Origin: Bryobacteraceae bacterium
GTDB lineage: Bacteria > Acidobacteriota > Terriglobia > Bryobacterales > Bryobacteraceae
Direction: 5' to 3'
NCBI GenBank assembly: GCA_947458745.1
Contig: CANGYQ010000004.1
Coordinates: 1 to 64,000 of the forward strand
Length of the DNA: 64,000 nucleotides
Shown here: piece after piece, positions 16,100-23,988 of the stretch
Layout of the letters: every line of letters starts with the position of its first letter
How positions within the stretch are numbered: the first letter of the stretch is position 1
Program-made: the position numbers and the translations under genes
The notes under the pieces: generated by a model
What the model saw: only the letters and a program-made list of their open reading frames with translations
What the model was told of the DNA's origin: nothing
The model's database searches: none

Positions 16100-17536
16100 T
16101 TGCTCAACCGTCTTGCTCTCGCCCTGGCCGTCACCACCCTGGTCTCGGCGGCTGATCTCCCGCCCGTGGCGCAACTGCTGGTGGATGTCATCAAAATTGA
16201 CACCTCCAACCCGCCCGGCAACGAAGACAAGCTGGCGCAGTTTCTGAAGACGAAGTTCGCGCCGCTGGGCTTTGAGATCGACATCATCGAGACGCCGCAG
16301 AAGGGCAAGTCGCACTTCATCGCCCGGCTGCGCGGCAACGGTTCCAAGAAGCCGGTGTTGCTGGCGGCCCATGCCGACGTGGTGGGCGTGGAGCGCGAGA
16401 AGTGGACAGTGGATCCATTTGCGGGCGTCATCAAGGACGGGTCCGTCTATGGCCGTGGAGCGATCGACTTCAAGGGTGGCTTGGCCGTGTTCGCGCAGGC
16501 GGTGCTGGACTTGGCGAAGAACAAGGTGAAACTGGACCGCGACGTGATCTTCCTCTCGGAAGCGGACGAAGAAGGCGGGCTCTACAACACCACCTGGCTG
16601 GCCCGCGTCGCCTGGGACAAGATCGATTGCGAGTATTCGCTGAACGAAGGCGGCTGGATCATCAAGGGCAAGGACGGCAAGACATCTTATGTCTCGATCT
16701 CGACGGCCGACAAGGGTGGCGTTTCGCTGACGTTGAACGCCAAGGGCACCTCCACCCATTCGTCGATGCCCCGCCCCGACAATGCCATCTACACGCTGGC
16801 GCGCGCGCTGGCCAAGCTCTCCAGCTACGACACCAAGGTGAAGCTGACCCCCGAGACACGGATGTTCTTCTCGACCCTCAGTGACGTTTCGCCGGAGCCG
16901 ATGAAGACGCACTTCAAGAACCTGCTCTCCGATGACCCGGTGAAGGTGGCCGAGGCCGACAAGATCATCAGCGAGGATACGCTGCTGCACGCCATCATGC
17001 GCAACACCATTGCGCCGGTGCTGATGAGTGCCGGGTTCCGCGGCAACGTGATTCCGGGCAACGCTGAGGTCACCCTGAACTTCCGCACCATCCCCGGCAC
17101 CACCACTGAGGAGTTGATCGACGAGATCAAGGAAGTGGTGCAGGACCCGCGCGTCGAGATCACGCCTGCCTCCATGGCGATGACGCGCGGCCCGATGACG
17201 CCCGAGCAGAAAAAGCAGATGGACGATTACGCCAAAATGCGCGCTTCGCTGAAGCCCTCGCCCTTGGACAACGAACTGTACAAGAGCCTGGTGAAGCATG
17301 CGCTGGCGGTGTATCCGACAGCCAAAGTGACCCCTTACCTATTCCAGGCCGGCACCGATAGCTCCGCGTGGCGTTCACGCGGCATTCCGGTGTACGGCAT
17401 CTACCCCTATCCCATTGACCATGAAGATCTGAAACGGATGCATGGCAATGACGAACGTGTACCCATCTCCTCGCTTGAGACCGGCGTAGACCTGATCTAC
17501 AAGACGCTCCTCGACGTAGCGGCGACCAAGAAGTAA
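16100..17536 (+). CDS. exported M20-family metallopeptidase
   Basis: Zinc peptidase of 478 residues. A signal peptide (MLNRLALALAVTTLVSAADL) is followed by the M20 catalytic part: zinc ligands and catalytic residues in AAHADVV, GRGAIDFKGG and EADEEGG, then the dimerisation domain and a final GTDSSAWRSRGIPVYG segment. Substrate is probably a peptide or N-acylated amino acid. The start is TTG, with GAGGAG 5-6 bases upstream. Divergent from ggt with a 136-base gap. Remnants of a TonB receptor lie directly downstream. Confidence 0.9.
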   Translation: MLNRLALALAVTTLVSAADLPPVAQLLVDVIKIDTSNPPGNEDKLAQFLKTKFAPLGFEIDIIETPQKGKSHFIARLRGNGSKKPVLLAAHADVVGVEREKWTVDPFAGVIKDGSVYGRGAIDFKGGLAVFAQAVLDLAKNKVKLDRDVIFLSEADEEGGLYNTTWLARVAWDKIDCEYSLNEGGWIIKGKDGKTSYVSISTADKGGVSLTLNAKGTSTHSSMPRPDNAIYTLARALAKLSSYDTKVKLTPETRMFFSTLSDVSPEPMKTHFKNLLSDDPVKVAEADKIISEDTLLHAIMRNTIAPVLMSAGFRGNVIPGNAEVTLNFRTIPGTTTEELIDEIKEVVQDPRVEITPASMAMTRGPMTPEQKKQMDDYAKMRASLKPSPLDNELYKSLVKHALAVYPTAKVTPYLFQAGTDSSAWRSRGIPVYGIYPYPIDHEDLKRMHGNDERVPISSLETGVDLIYKTLLDVAATKK

Positions 17537-17570
17537 AGTTCGCAAGTTTCGTAGCTGAAAAGGAGACCGC

Positions 17571-17750
17571 AAAGTTGAACGCCTCAAAGATGCCGGTGAC
17601 GCGCCATTTCTCCTTGATCGCCACGGCCTTGGAGAGCCGGAAGTCGATGCGGTTGATCGGCTGGCCGCGCAGCGAATTGCGGGCCACCGTCGTGTATCCC
17701 GGAGCGATAGAGGGCTTCAGGAATTCCGCGCCGACAAAGGTCCGCGTGCC
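17571..17750 (-). pseudogene. fragment of an Oar-like TonB-dependent receptor (internal piece)
   Basis: On the minus strand about 60 codons read like the region just before the C-terminus of an Oar-like receptor: TVARNSLRGQPINRIDFRLS, then IKEKWRVTGIFEAFNF. This aligns with RNRNVQTFDLRLMKSFKIRE plus ISAELFNLFN in the intact receptor of this window (58,543-61,686). There is no start, plug or barrel part around it. It lies immediately next to a second, opposite-strand fragment, so the region looks like a broken and inverted gene remnant. Confidence 0.65.
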
Positions 17751-17788
17751 CGCGCATGCTGCAGTTCGCCGCCCGGTTCGACTTCTAG
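17750..17788 (+). pseudogene. C-terminal tip of a TonB-dependent receptor (plus strand)
   Basis: Twelve codons and a stop read PRMLQFAARFDF, the typical last beta-strand of this receptor family; the intact receptor at 58,543 ends PRQAQFGARFFF. It abuts the minus-strand fragment at 17,571-17,750. The simplest reading is that an internal piece of an old receptor gene was inverted and the rest lost. Confidence 0.6.
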
Positions 17789-17812
17789 AGCCGTGGCGCG
17801 GTCTGTCACCAT

Positions 17813-17875
17813 ATGGCTGTGAGACGACTCTGGGTAGCATTGCTGGCTGTCACTATTTGGGCCACAGATGTTTAG
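17813..17875 (+). pseudogene. signal-peptide exon-like start of the GWxTD gene, ended by in-frame TAG
   Basis: ATG followed by a good signal peptide (MAVRRLWVALLAVTIWATDV) and a TAG at 17,873-17,875. The reading frame continues without further stops as AADAWLSRVVPAMPPAERKA into the GWxTD protein at 17,900. The stop therefore cuts an otherwise intact exported protein exactly at the cleavage region. A real nonsense mutation, stop-codon readthrough and a sequencing error are all possible. Confidence 0.6.
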
Positions 17876-17899
17876 GCCGCGGATGCGTGGCTTTCGCGG

Positions 17900-18928
17900 G
17901 TGGTGCCAGCGATGCCGCCCGCCGAACGGAAGGCCTATCTCGCGCTGTCGAGCGTTGAGGAGCGGCAGAACTTCCAGCGGCTTTTCTGGACCGGCAAGGC
18001 CGTCACGGAGCCGGAGTTTCTGTCGCGGCTGGGCTATATCGACAGCCACTACGGCAGCGGCCAGACCGGCTCCGGTGCCAACACGGACCAGGGCCGGATG
18101 TATCTGGCGCTGGGCGCACCCACCGCGGTCCACCGGATGCCCTCCAGCCGGATCTTCTATGAGACCGAGATCTGGTTCTACGACTACGCCCCGCAGACCG
18201 GCTACCGCTCCCGCCTGCAGTTCCTCTTCTACCGCCCACGCAACATTGGCGACTTTAAGCTCTATTCGCCGATGATCAATACCATCCGCGCGCTGCTGGT
18301 GCCGCAATCGGGCACGCGCAGCATGTTCGGCATCAACGACGTAATCACGCCACAGGACGTGCGGACGCGCATGAACGTCTCACCCGCTGAAGACGAGGTA
18401 GTGGAGGCCGCCCTCGGCGTCGCCAAAGGCATCACCGGCGTCGGCAATAGCGAGATCCTGTCGCGCGCCATGTCCCCCGCTGAAATGCTGCGCCGTGACC
18501 CGAAGGCGGTGGTGAAATCCACCTTCAGCGTCGCCGAGCAGCCCGACGTCCGCATCATCCAGTTCTGGGTGGACGGAACCATCCCGGTCACCGATGTGCA
18601 GCTCCGCACCTGCGCCGTCTCCTCGCTCGGTGTCACCATTGAGCGCCGCAGCCAGGCCGTGGACCGCAGCGAGATCCCACTCGGCTACAAAGAACCGCGC
18701 CCGGTGCTCTTCACCCAACGCTTCTTCCTCCCGCCCGGCGCCTATTCGCTGATCGTCGAAGTGGACGGCCGCCGGATGACGATGCCGTTCCGCGTCGCCG
18801 AAGACCCCACCCACGCCATGACCGGCGAAGCCTTCGAGGAGCGCCCCGGAGAAACCAAAATCAGCCTAACCCCCGACCCTCGCGGCGAAATGGCCAAGGA
18901 AGCGCTCGCGCGGCTGAAGGGGAATTAG
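17900..18928 (+). CDS. GWxTD-domain protein (signal peptide cut off by amber stop)
   Basis: The core matches the GWxTD family: PPAERKAYLALSSVEERQNF and then FWTGKAV, a helical repeat-like start; GANTDQGRMYLALGAPTAVH, where the usual G-W-x-T-D reads G-A-N-T-D; and YETEIWFYDY. Family function is unknown, but members are exported in Acidobacteria and Bacteroidota. As annotated it begins at a GTG inside the conserved region. The natural start is the ATG at 17,813, separated by a TAG. If no readthrough occurs, the product would be cytoplasmic and probably non-functional. Confidence 0.75.
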   Translation: MVPAMPPAERKAYLALSSVEERQNFQRLFWTGKAVTEPEFLSRLGYIDSHYGSGQTGSGANTDQGRMYLALGAPTAVHRMPSSRIFYETEIWFYDYAPQTGYRSRLQFLFYRPRNIGDFKLYSPMINTIRALLVPQSGTRSMFGINDVITPQDVRTRMNVSPAEDEVVEAALGVAKGITGVGNSEILSRAMSPAEMLRRDPKAVVKSTFSVAEQPDVRIIQFWVDGTIPVTDVQLRTCAVSSLGVTIERRSQAVDRSEIPLGYKEPRPVLFTQRFFLPPGAYSLIVEVDGRRMTMPFRVAEDPTHAMTGEAFEERPGETKISLTPDPRGEMAKEALARLKGN

Positions 18929-18941
18929 CGGCCCGCCAAGT

Positions 18942-18986
18942 CGCAAAGACGCCAAGAAGGCGCTGAGTTTCCTTTGCGGCTTTGCG
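18942..18986. repeat. imperfect palindromic repeat (CGCAAAG type)
   Basis: Left arm CGCAAAGACGCCAAGAAGG and right arm CCTTTGCGGCTTTGCG are imperfect reverse complements, in the gap between convergent genes. I recognise this as a dispersed intergenic element type seen in many bacterial genomes. It may act as a transcription end signal here; no T-run is present. Confidence 0.5.
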
Positions 18987-19017
18987 GGACCGTGCGCTGC
19001 GGAACCCAGCGGACGAG

Positions 19018-19368
19018 TTATGGGCGCAGAAAGGGCTTCTTGGCCGGAAGGGGAATGGCGACCTCGAAGAAGCTGCCGGGTGTGGCGGCGTTGACCGCAG
19101 CAACCACTGCCCCGATGTGCAGGCGAACCAACGGCCAGGGAGACTGACCGAGCACCACAATCGCAATTATTCGGCTGGAGAGATTCTGCTGGTAGCGCAG
19201 GTTCTTATCCGCGGTGAGAAACAACTCGTAACCAGCCTGTTCGGCCGCGGTCAACAAGTCTCCGTTCTCGAGCCGCCCCCATCCGCTTTGCTCGGCAGTG
19301 GAAACGGAATGGCCCTCCAGGTGACGGGCAAGGCCATAAGGGGCGCTCTTGTCAAAGAGTACGCGCAT
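19018..19368 (-). CDS. DUF5615 PIN-like protein, probable toxin of a TA pair
   Basis: A 116-residue PIN-like protein with the family start MRVLFDKSAPYGLARHL and the LTADKNLRYQQN segment. It overlaps the upstream DUF433 gene by 17 bases in the same direction, the usual arrangement of this toxin-antitoxin-like pair. PIN domains are metal-dependent RNases. Asp6 and the Asp in LTADKN are present. The third acidic position is not obvious to me. Activity is inferred. Confidence 0.8.
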   Translation of the reverse strand: MRVLFDKSAPYGLARHLEGHSVSTAEQSGWGRLENGDLLTAAEQAGYELFLTADKNLRYQQNLSSRIIAIVVLGQSPWPLVRLHIGAVVAAVNAATPGSFFEVAIPLPAKKPFLRP

Positions 19369-19615
19369 CGGCCGGGCTCAGCGCGGGGAGTGGCAGAGGT
19401 GGGGCGGCGCTTTGGGCCGCAAACTCCAGTACGGCCTGAACCTCTTCACGAGTCACATTGTAGTTCTCGATCAGCTCTTCGATCGTGGCCCCATATTCCA
19501 GATTCTCGAAAATCACTGACACTGGCATCCGGGTATCACGCAAAACCCACGCGCCACTCACCTTGCCGGGAACGCTTTCGACGGCAGCGCATTGAGACCA
19601 GTCTAACTGTGCCAT
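19352..19615 (-). CDS. DUF433 protein, probable antitoxin
   Basis: 87 residues with the DUF433 pattern: a short N-terminal part (GAWVLRDTRMPVSVIFENLE) followed by a helix-turn-helix (ATIEELIENYNVTREEVQAV). It probably binds DNA and neutralises the DUF5615 protein encoded directly after it. GAGGAGG lies 7 bases before the ATG. Confidence 0.82.
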   Translation of the reverse strand: MAQLDWSQCAAVESVPGKVSGAWVLRDTRMPVSVIFENLEYGATIEELIENYNVTREEVQAVLEFAAQSAAPPLPLPALSPADARTL

Positions 19616-19728
19616 TCACGAACCTCCTCGAAGACAATCTTAACGGGTTCCAACTCGGGACACTGTCCAATCTACAGGGCGAGACTGAAGAAGTCCGACT
19701 GGCGGGCAAAACCTGCTTCCCCTCCCGC

Positions 19729-20391
19729 CTACCTCTTCAACGCCAGCGTCAACCCATCACCAATCGGCAGCAGGCAGCTCCAGACTCGCTCGTCTTGGGC
19801 GACGAAGCGGTTGACTTCGCGGAGGGCGACGGTGTCCGGGTCGTCGGAGTGTTCCTCCAGAATCCGGCCGGACCAGAGGGTGTTGTCGATGGCGATCAGG
19901 CCGCCGGGGCGGAGCAGTTCCAGGCAGTGTTCGTAGTAGCCCAGGTAGTTGGTCTTGTCGGCGTCGATGAAGGCGAAGTCGAAGTGGCCGGCTTGATGGG
20001 CGTCCAGCAGGCCGCGGAGAGTTTCCATGGCCGGGGCCAGGCGCAGGTCGATTTTGGCGGACAAGCCCGCTTCCTGCCAGTAGCGGCGGGCGATCCGGGT
20101 GAACTCTTCCGAGACATCGCAGGCGATCAGCAGGCCTTTGGCGGGCAGCGCCCGGGCGACGGCGATGGAGCTGTAGCCGGTGAATACGCCCACTTCGATC
20201 GCCCGCGTGGCACCCAGCATCCGCACCAGCAGACCCAGGAAGTGGCCCTGCTCCGGGGTGATCTGCATCCGGGCGCGTGGGTGGAGGGCGGTCTCTTCCC
20301 GGAGCCGGCGGAGGTAGTCGGGTTCTTCCGGTGAAACGGTCCGGATGTAGTCCACCAGGGCGTCAGTGAGCGGGAGATCGGCGTGGGACAT
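19729..20391 (-). CDS. SAM-dependent O-methyltransferase (caffeoyl-CoA OMT type)
   Basis: 220 residues. Matches the class I O-methyltransferase family: IEVGVFTGYSSIAVARAL is the SAM-binding motif I, with FDFAFIDADKTNYLGYYEHC and PGGLIAIDNTLWSGRI as the metal- and SAM-binding motifs. It methylates a catechol-like hydroxyl in known relatives; the substrate here is unknown. The ATG at 20,391 gives the usual family N-terminus (TDALVDYIRTVSPEE). A longer reading adds 23 residues of unlike composition. No partner genes are adjacent. Confidence 0.88.
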   Translation of the reverse strand: MSHADLPLTDALVDYIRTVSPEEPDYLRRLREETALHPRARMQITPEQGHFLGLLVRMLGATRAIEVGVFTGYSSIAVARALPAKGLLIACDVSEEFTRIARRYWQEAGLSAKIDLRLAPAMETLRGLLDAHQAGHFDFAFIDADKTNYLGYYEHCLELLRPGGLIAIDNTLWSGRILEEHSDDPDTVALREVNRFVAQDERVWSCLLPIGDGLTLALKR

Positions 20392-20586
20392 CGTGGGAAG
20401 CGTAGCACGGGCGGTTGGGGAGTCTCGTGGGCGACCGAGAAAACGATGAATGAGTCGCATACGGCTGTTCGAGCATCTCCGATTTAGGGCAATTCTGCCG
20501 ATCAGACAAGCTGACGCCGTGGCCTACGGGCTATGGTGTTGCCAATATGGAAATCGGAGTTTAGAATTACCTTTCCAGGTTGTTTT

Positions 20587-20877
20587 GTGAATCTCGGTAC
20601 GCATCACACTCCGCGACCCATTGATGACGGCGATCCGCTGGCGCCCCAGCGCGAGGCAGCCATGTTCTACGGGCTCTTTTTGCGCGGCCACGCGGCGGAA
20701 GACCTGCGCCGGGACATCGAGTTACCGAAAGATCTGGTCGATAAGATGTTGCAAAGAAAGCCCTACGAGGATTCCTTCAAGGATTCCATCGAGCGCGTCT
20801 ATCAATATCGCCGCAAGGTGCTGGCCATCTTTGATGAGCTGGTGACCAACCAAAAAACCCGGCTGCGTTTGCAGTAG
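20587..20877 (+). CDS. small conserved hypothetical protein
   Basis: About 96 residues, soluble and highly charged, with MFYGLFLRGHAAEDLRRDIE and ERVYQYRRKVLAIFDELV, a helical pattern that might be a helix-turn-helix-like fold (DIELPKDLVDKMLQR). I do not recognise a named family. The start is uncertain: GTG at 20,587 fits better in composition, while an ATG at 20,533 would add 18 residues. It has no clear operon partner. Confidence 0.6.
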   Translation: MNLGTHHTPRPIDDGDPLAPQREAAMFYGLFLRGHAAEDLRRDIELPKDLVDKMLQRKPYEDSFKDSIERVYQYRRKVLAIFDELVTNQKTRLRLQ

Positions 20878-21115
20878 CGGCCCCCTCGATCGGGCGCTTT
20901 CCGTTTCCACTGTTGCACCGGGACCATTCGTCGATTTTCAGCAGCGTCGTGGGGCAGGCCAACCGCTCGCCCACGACCAAGGTGGGCCTGGGGGGTCTGC
21001 CCCGCATCTTGGCTGAGATTGTGGTCACACCAGTAGCGATCTTTTATCCCGAATCGTTGCCTCAGTTGCGGCGAAAAATAGGAAAGGCCGGGCTTTCGTC
21101 CTCACCCAGCATGAA

Positions 21116-22759
21116 ATGGTGCGGGAACGAGAGCTGACCATCATCGCGCAGGACCCTGGGGTTCGTGTGCACGGCCGGATTCTCACCGCGCGCGTACGGA
21201 TTCCGCACGAGGAACTGGCCGCCGGACCCCGGGGATCGCGGGTACACGTGGTGGACTACGATTCCAGCACGCATTCCCTTTACCGGCCGATGGGCCCACT
21301 GAATGGGGAGAGCCTCACGGCGAATTCCGCCACCGGAGACCCGTTCCGGACAGCGACTAGTGCCGAACTGCTCAGCAACCCGCACTTCCACGCCCAGAAC
21401 GTCTACGCGATCGTGATGCGGACGCTGCAGCGGTTTGAGGCGGCGCTGGGTCGGCGGGTGAGTTGGAGCTTCGGCGGCCACCAGATCAAGGTGGCACCGC
21501 ATGCCTTCGCCCTGGCCAATGCCCTGTACTCGCGAGACCACGAGGCGTTGCTGTTCGGCTACTTCCCGGCGGCGCGCGGGCGAGCCGTGGTGCATACCTG
21601 CCTGTCGCACGACATCGTCGCCCACGAGACCGCCCATGCACTGCTCGATGGCCTGCGGGAGCGCTATACGGACCCCTCCAGCCCGGACCAGGCGGCCTTT
21701 CATGAAGGCTTTGCCGATCTGGTGGCGCTGCTGAGCGTCTTCTCGCTGCCGGAGGCGATGGCGGCGGCACTGCCCCGGCGGGCCCCGGCCGCCGGCTGGA
21801 ACCTGCGGGAGAACGCGGCGCTGGGCCTGGCCCGGCAGTTCGGGCGGGAGCTCTCCGGATTGCGATCGCAAGCCCTCCGCCGTTCGGTCGCGCTGAAGCC
21901 CTCGCGGCGGCTGCTCCACCAGCCACAGTTCCAGGCCCCCCACCGGCGGGGCGAGATTCTGGTGGCGGCGATGATGCACGCCTTTCTGGCCGTGTGGCAG
22001 CGGCGCGTCGACTCCGCCCGCGCCCGGACCCGGACCCAGGTAGCCGGGGAAGGGGCCTGCGTGGCCAGCCATCTACTGACCATGGCGATCCGGGCGCTGG
22101 ACTACGCTCCGCCCACCGACATCGAATTTGGCGACTACCTCAGCGCGCTGCTGACGGGCGACTTCGAAAGCTACCCGCGGGACAACTACTACCGTTTCCG
22201 GAGCGTGTTGCGCGGCAGCTTTGCCCGCTTCGGCATTCAGCCGACTTCGGTCGGGACGGCTGAAGAACCGGGGATCTGGCAGCGGGCCGGTGGCGAACTG
22301 GACTACCGGCGCACGCACCTGGAGTCACTGCAGCGGGACCCCAATGAGGTGTTCAACTTCATCTGGGACAACCGCGGCCCGCTCCGGCTGTGCGAAGAGG
22401 CGTTCACCCGGGTGCAGTCGGTGAGGCCCTGCGCCCGGTTGGGTCCGGATGGATTTGTGTTGCGGGAAACCGTGTCCGAGTATGTCCAGGTTCTGGAAGC
22501 CGAAGCCGGAGAACTGGCGCAGTTGAGCGCGGCGGTGGAGAAGCCTGCGGAGATGCCCGACACCCTGCCGGTGAAACTGCTGGGCGGCGGCGCGCTGGTG
22601 TTCGACGAAGGCGGCCGGCTGAAGTATCACATCCACAATTCGCTGTTGAATGGTCCGCGCCAGTCCCGCCGGTTGCGGCACCTGTGGCAGAACGGCTACT
22701 TTGACCCAAGCTACCGCCGCGGCCACTTTGAACTGTCTTGTCCCTGGAGGAAACCATGA
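21116..22759 (+). CDS. HExxH gluzincin-like metallopeptidase, uncharacterised
   Basis: 547 residues without signal peptide. The zinc motif HETAHALLDGL (His170, Glu171, His174) and the downstream HEGFADLVALL (Glu197), 22-26 residues later, are the arrangement of thermolysin/fungalysin-like gluzincins. The other two-thirds have no domain I can name. The C-terminal part (around 495-547: VKLLGGGALVFDEGG, KYHIHNSLLNG) is basic and hydrophilic. The stop overlaps the start of the MBL-fold gene by 4 bases (ATGA), so the two are translated together. The ATG at 21,116 is chosen; an in-frame codon upstream is not convincing. A cytoplasmic protease acting with an MBL hydrolase is inference. Confidence 0.78.
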   Translation: MVRERELTIIAQDPGVRVHGRILTARVRIPHEELAAGPRGSRVHVVDYDSSTHSLYRPMGPLNGESLTANSATGDPFRTATSAELLSNPHFHAQNVYAIVMRTLQRFEAALGRRVSWSFGGHQIKVAPHAFALANALYSRDHEALLFGYFPAARGRAVVHTCLSHDIVAHETAHALLDGLRERYTDPSSPDQAAFHEGFADLVALLSVFSLPEAMAAALPRRAPAAGWNLRENAALGLARQFGRELSGLRSQALRRSVALKPSRRLLHQPQFQAPHRRGEILVAAMMHAFLAVWQRRVDSARARTRTQVAGEGACVASHLLTMAIRALDYAPPTDIEFGDYLSALLTGDFESYPRDNYYRFRSVLRGSFARFGIQPTSVGTAEEPGIWQRAGGELDYRRTHLESLQRDPNEVFNFIWDNRGPLRLCEEAFTRVQSVRPCARLGPDGFVLRETVSEYVQVLEAEAGELAQLSAAVEKPAEMPDTLPVKLLGGGALVFDEGGRLKYHIHNSLLNGPRQSRRLRHLWQNGYFDPSYRRGHFELSCPWRKP

Positions 22760-23988
22760 AGCCCATTGGCGTCCAGGTCCGTATGTATGACGTGGGCTTT
22801 GGGGATTGTTTCCTGCTGACCATCCAGTATCGGAAGGCGCAACCGCGGCATGTACTGATCGACTTTGGCACCACCGCCCACCCGCGGGAGCGCGAGTTTG
22901 AATTGCTGATGCCGATCGCCGAAGACATCGCGGCGCTCACGGCCGGCAAGCTGCACGCGATTGTGGCCACTCACCGGCATCGGGACCATATCGGCGGCTT
23001 CGTGCCCACACCATCACGGACCGCCCCGGGCGCGGTGATCGCCCGGTTGCAACCGGATCTGGTAGTGCAGCCCTGGACCGAGGATCCGGATCTGCCGGAA
23101 GATGCCTTAAGCCCGGCGCGGAGCAGTGCCCGAGCTGTCTCCTTGCTTCGCCTGGTGGACCAACAAGCTGAGATACATCCGCTGATGCGGCAGGAAATTC
23201 TGACGCTGGCGCAGCGCAATCTGCCCAATCGGGCCGCGATCCGGCAGTTGGCCGGTCTGGGCCAGGAGCAACGGTATGTGCGGGCCGGGCAACGCTCCGG
23301 ACTGGAGTCGGTTCTGCCGGGCGTAAAGGTATCGGTTCTGGGTCCGGTGGCCCCGCGGCCCCGGCGGAGCCGATCGCAACTCAGATTCCTACCGCCCCTG
23401 GTGGCCGATCAAGCCCTGGGACTGCCGGCCGCGGCGCGGGCCCTCGACCAGCCGCTGTTCCCGGATCATCCATTGTGGCGGGGCGTCGCGACCCTGCCCA
23501 CCCGCTGGCTGCGCAACCGCATCCACGATCTGCACGCGGAACAGATCCTGGCCCTCACCAGGGCCTTTGACGCGGACATCAACAACACCAGCGTCGTGCT
23601 CTTGATCGAGGCGGCCGGGCAGCGGCTGCTGTTTACGGGCGATGCCGAAGAGGAATCCTGGACGGCGATGCTCGCCCGGAAGGGAGTGGCCGAGAAACTG
23701 GGCGGCGTCCATCTCTACAAGGTGGGCCACCACGGCAGCGCGAACGGCACGCCGGAACAGCTATGGCACCGGCTGCCGCGCGAGGTTGGCTTGATCTCCA
23801 TGCTCTCGACGCGCAACGGAGTCCACGGCCAATGGGAACGGGGGACGGAAGTGCCCCGCCAGTCGCTGGTGGAAAAGCTGGCGATGGAAAGCCACCTGCT
23901 AGATACCCGGGATCTGCGCCGGCGGCGGCTGATGAGCGTCGCTGTGGAACTCGCGCCCGGCCACCCGCCTCTTACACTAATGGAATGA
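22756..23988 (+). CDS. MBL-fold hydrolase (ComEC/Rec2-like type)
   Basis: 410 residues. N-terminal YDVGFGDCFLL and LIDFGTT start the MBL fold. The metal motif HRHRDHIGG (His73, His75, Asp77, His78) is complete, and LLFTGDAEEE and KVGHHGSANGT supply the later ligands. About 100 residues between 95 and 230 are an insertion of unknown role. GGAGG lies a few bases before the ATG at 22,756, which overlaps the metallopeptidase stop; its own stop overlaps the PhzF ATG. No membrane domain is present, so it is not ComEC itself. Confidence 0.85.
   Translation: MKPIGVQVRMYDVGFGDCFLLTIQYRKAQPRHVLIDFGTTAHPREREFELLMPIAEDIAALTAGKLHAIVATHRHRDHIGGFVPTPSRTAPGAVIARLQPDLVVQPWTEDPDLPEDALSPARSSARAVSLLRLVDQQAEIHPLMRQEILTLAQRNLPNRAAIRQLAGLGQEQRYVRAGQRSGLESVLPGVKVSVLGPVAPRPRRSRSQLRFLPPLVADQALGLPAAARALDQPLFPDHPLWRGVATLPTRWLRNRIHDLHAEQILALTRAFDADINNTSVVLLIEAAGQRLLFTGDAEEESWTAMLARKGVAEKLGGVHLYKVGHHGSANGTPEQLWHRLPREVGLISMLSTRNGVHGQWERGTEVPRQSLVEKLAMESHLLDTRDLRRRRLMSVAVELAPGHPPLTLME

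Noticed and set aside
16055-17299. minus-strand frame of 414 codons opposite the M20 gene
   Set aside because: It is the complement of a clear M20 peptidase; long antisense frames are common at this GC content.
17575-17958. plus-strand frame after the M20 gene
   Set aside because: It is the complement of the receptor fragment and crosses the GWxTD start in another frame; the minus-strand reading has family similarity.
18982-20334. plus-strand frame of 450 codons
   Set aside because: It is opposite DUF5615, DUF433 and the methyltransferase, all with family motifs.
21062-22072. minus-strand frame opposite the metallopeptidase
   Set aside because: Arg/Gly/Pro-rich shadow of a coding strand with an HExxH motif.
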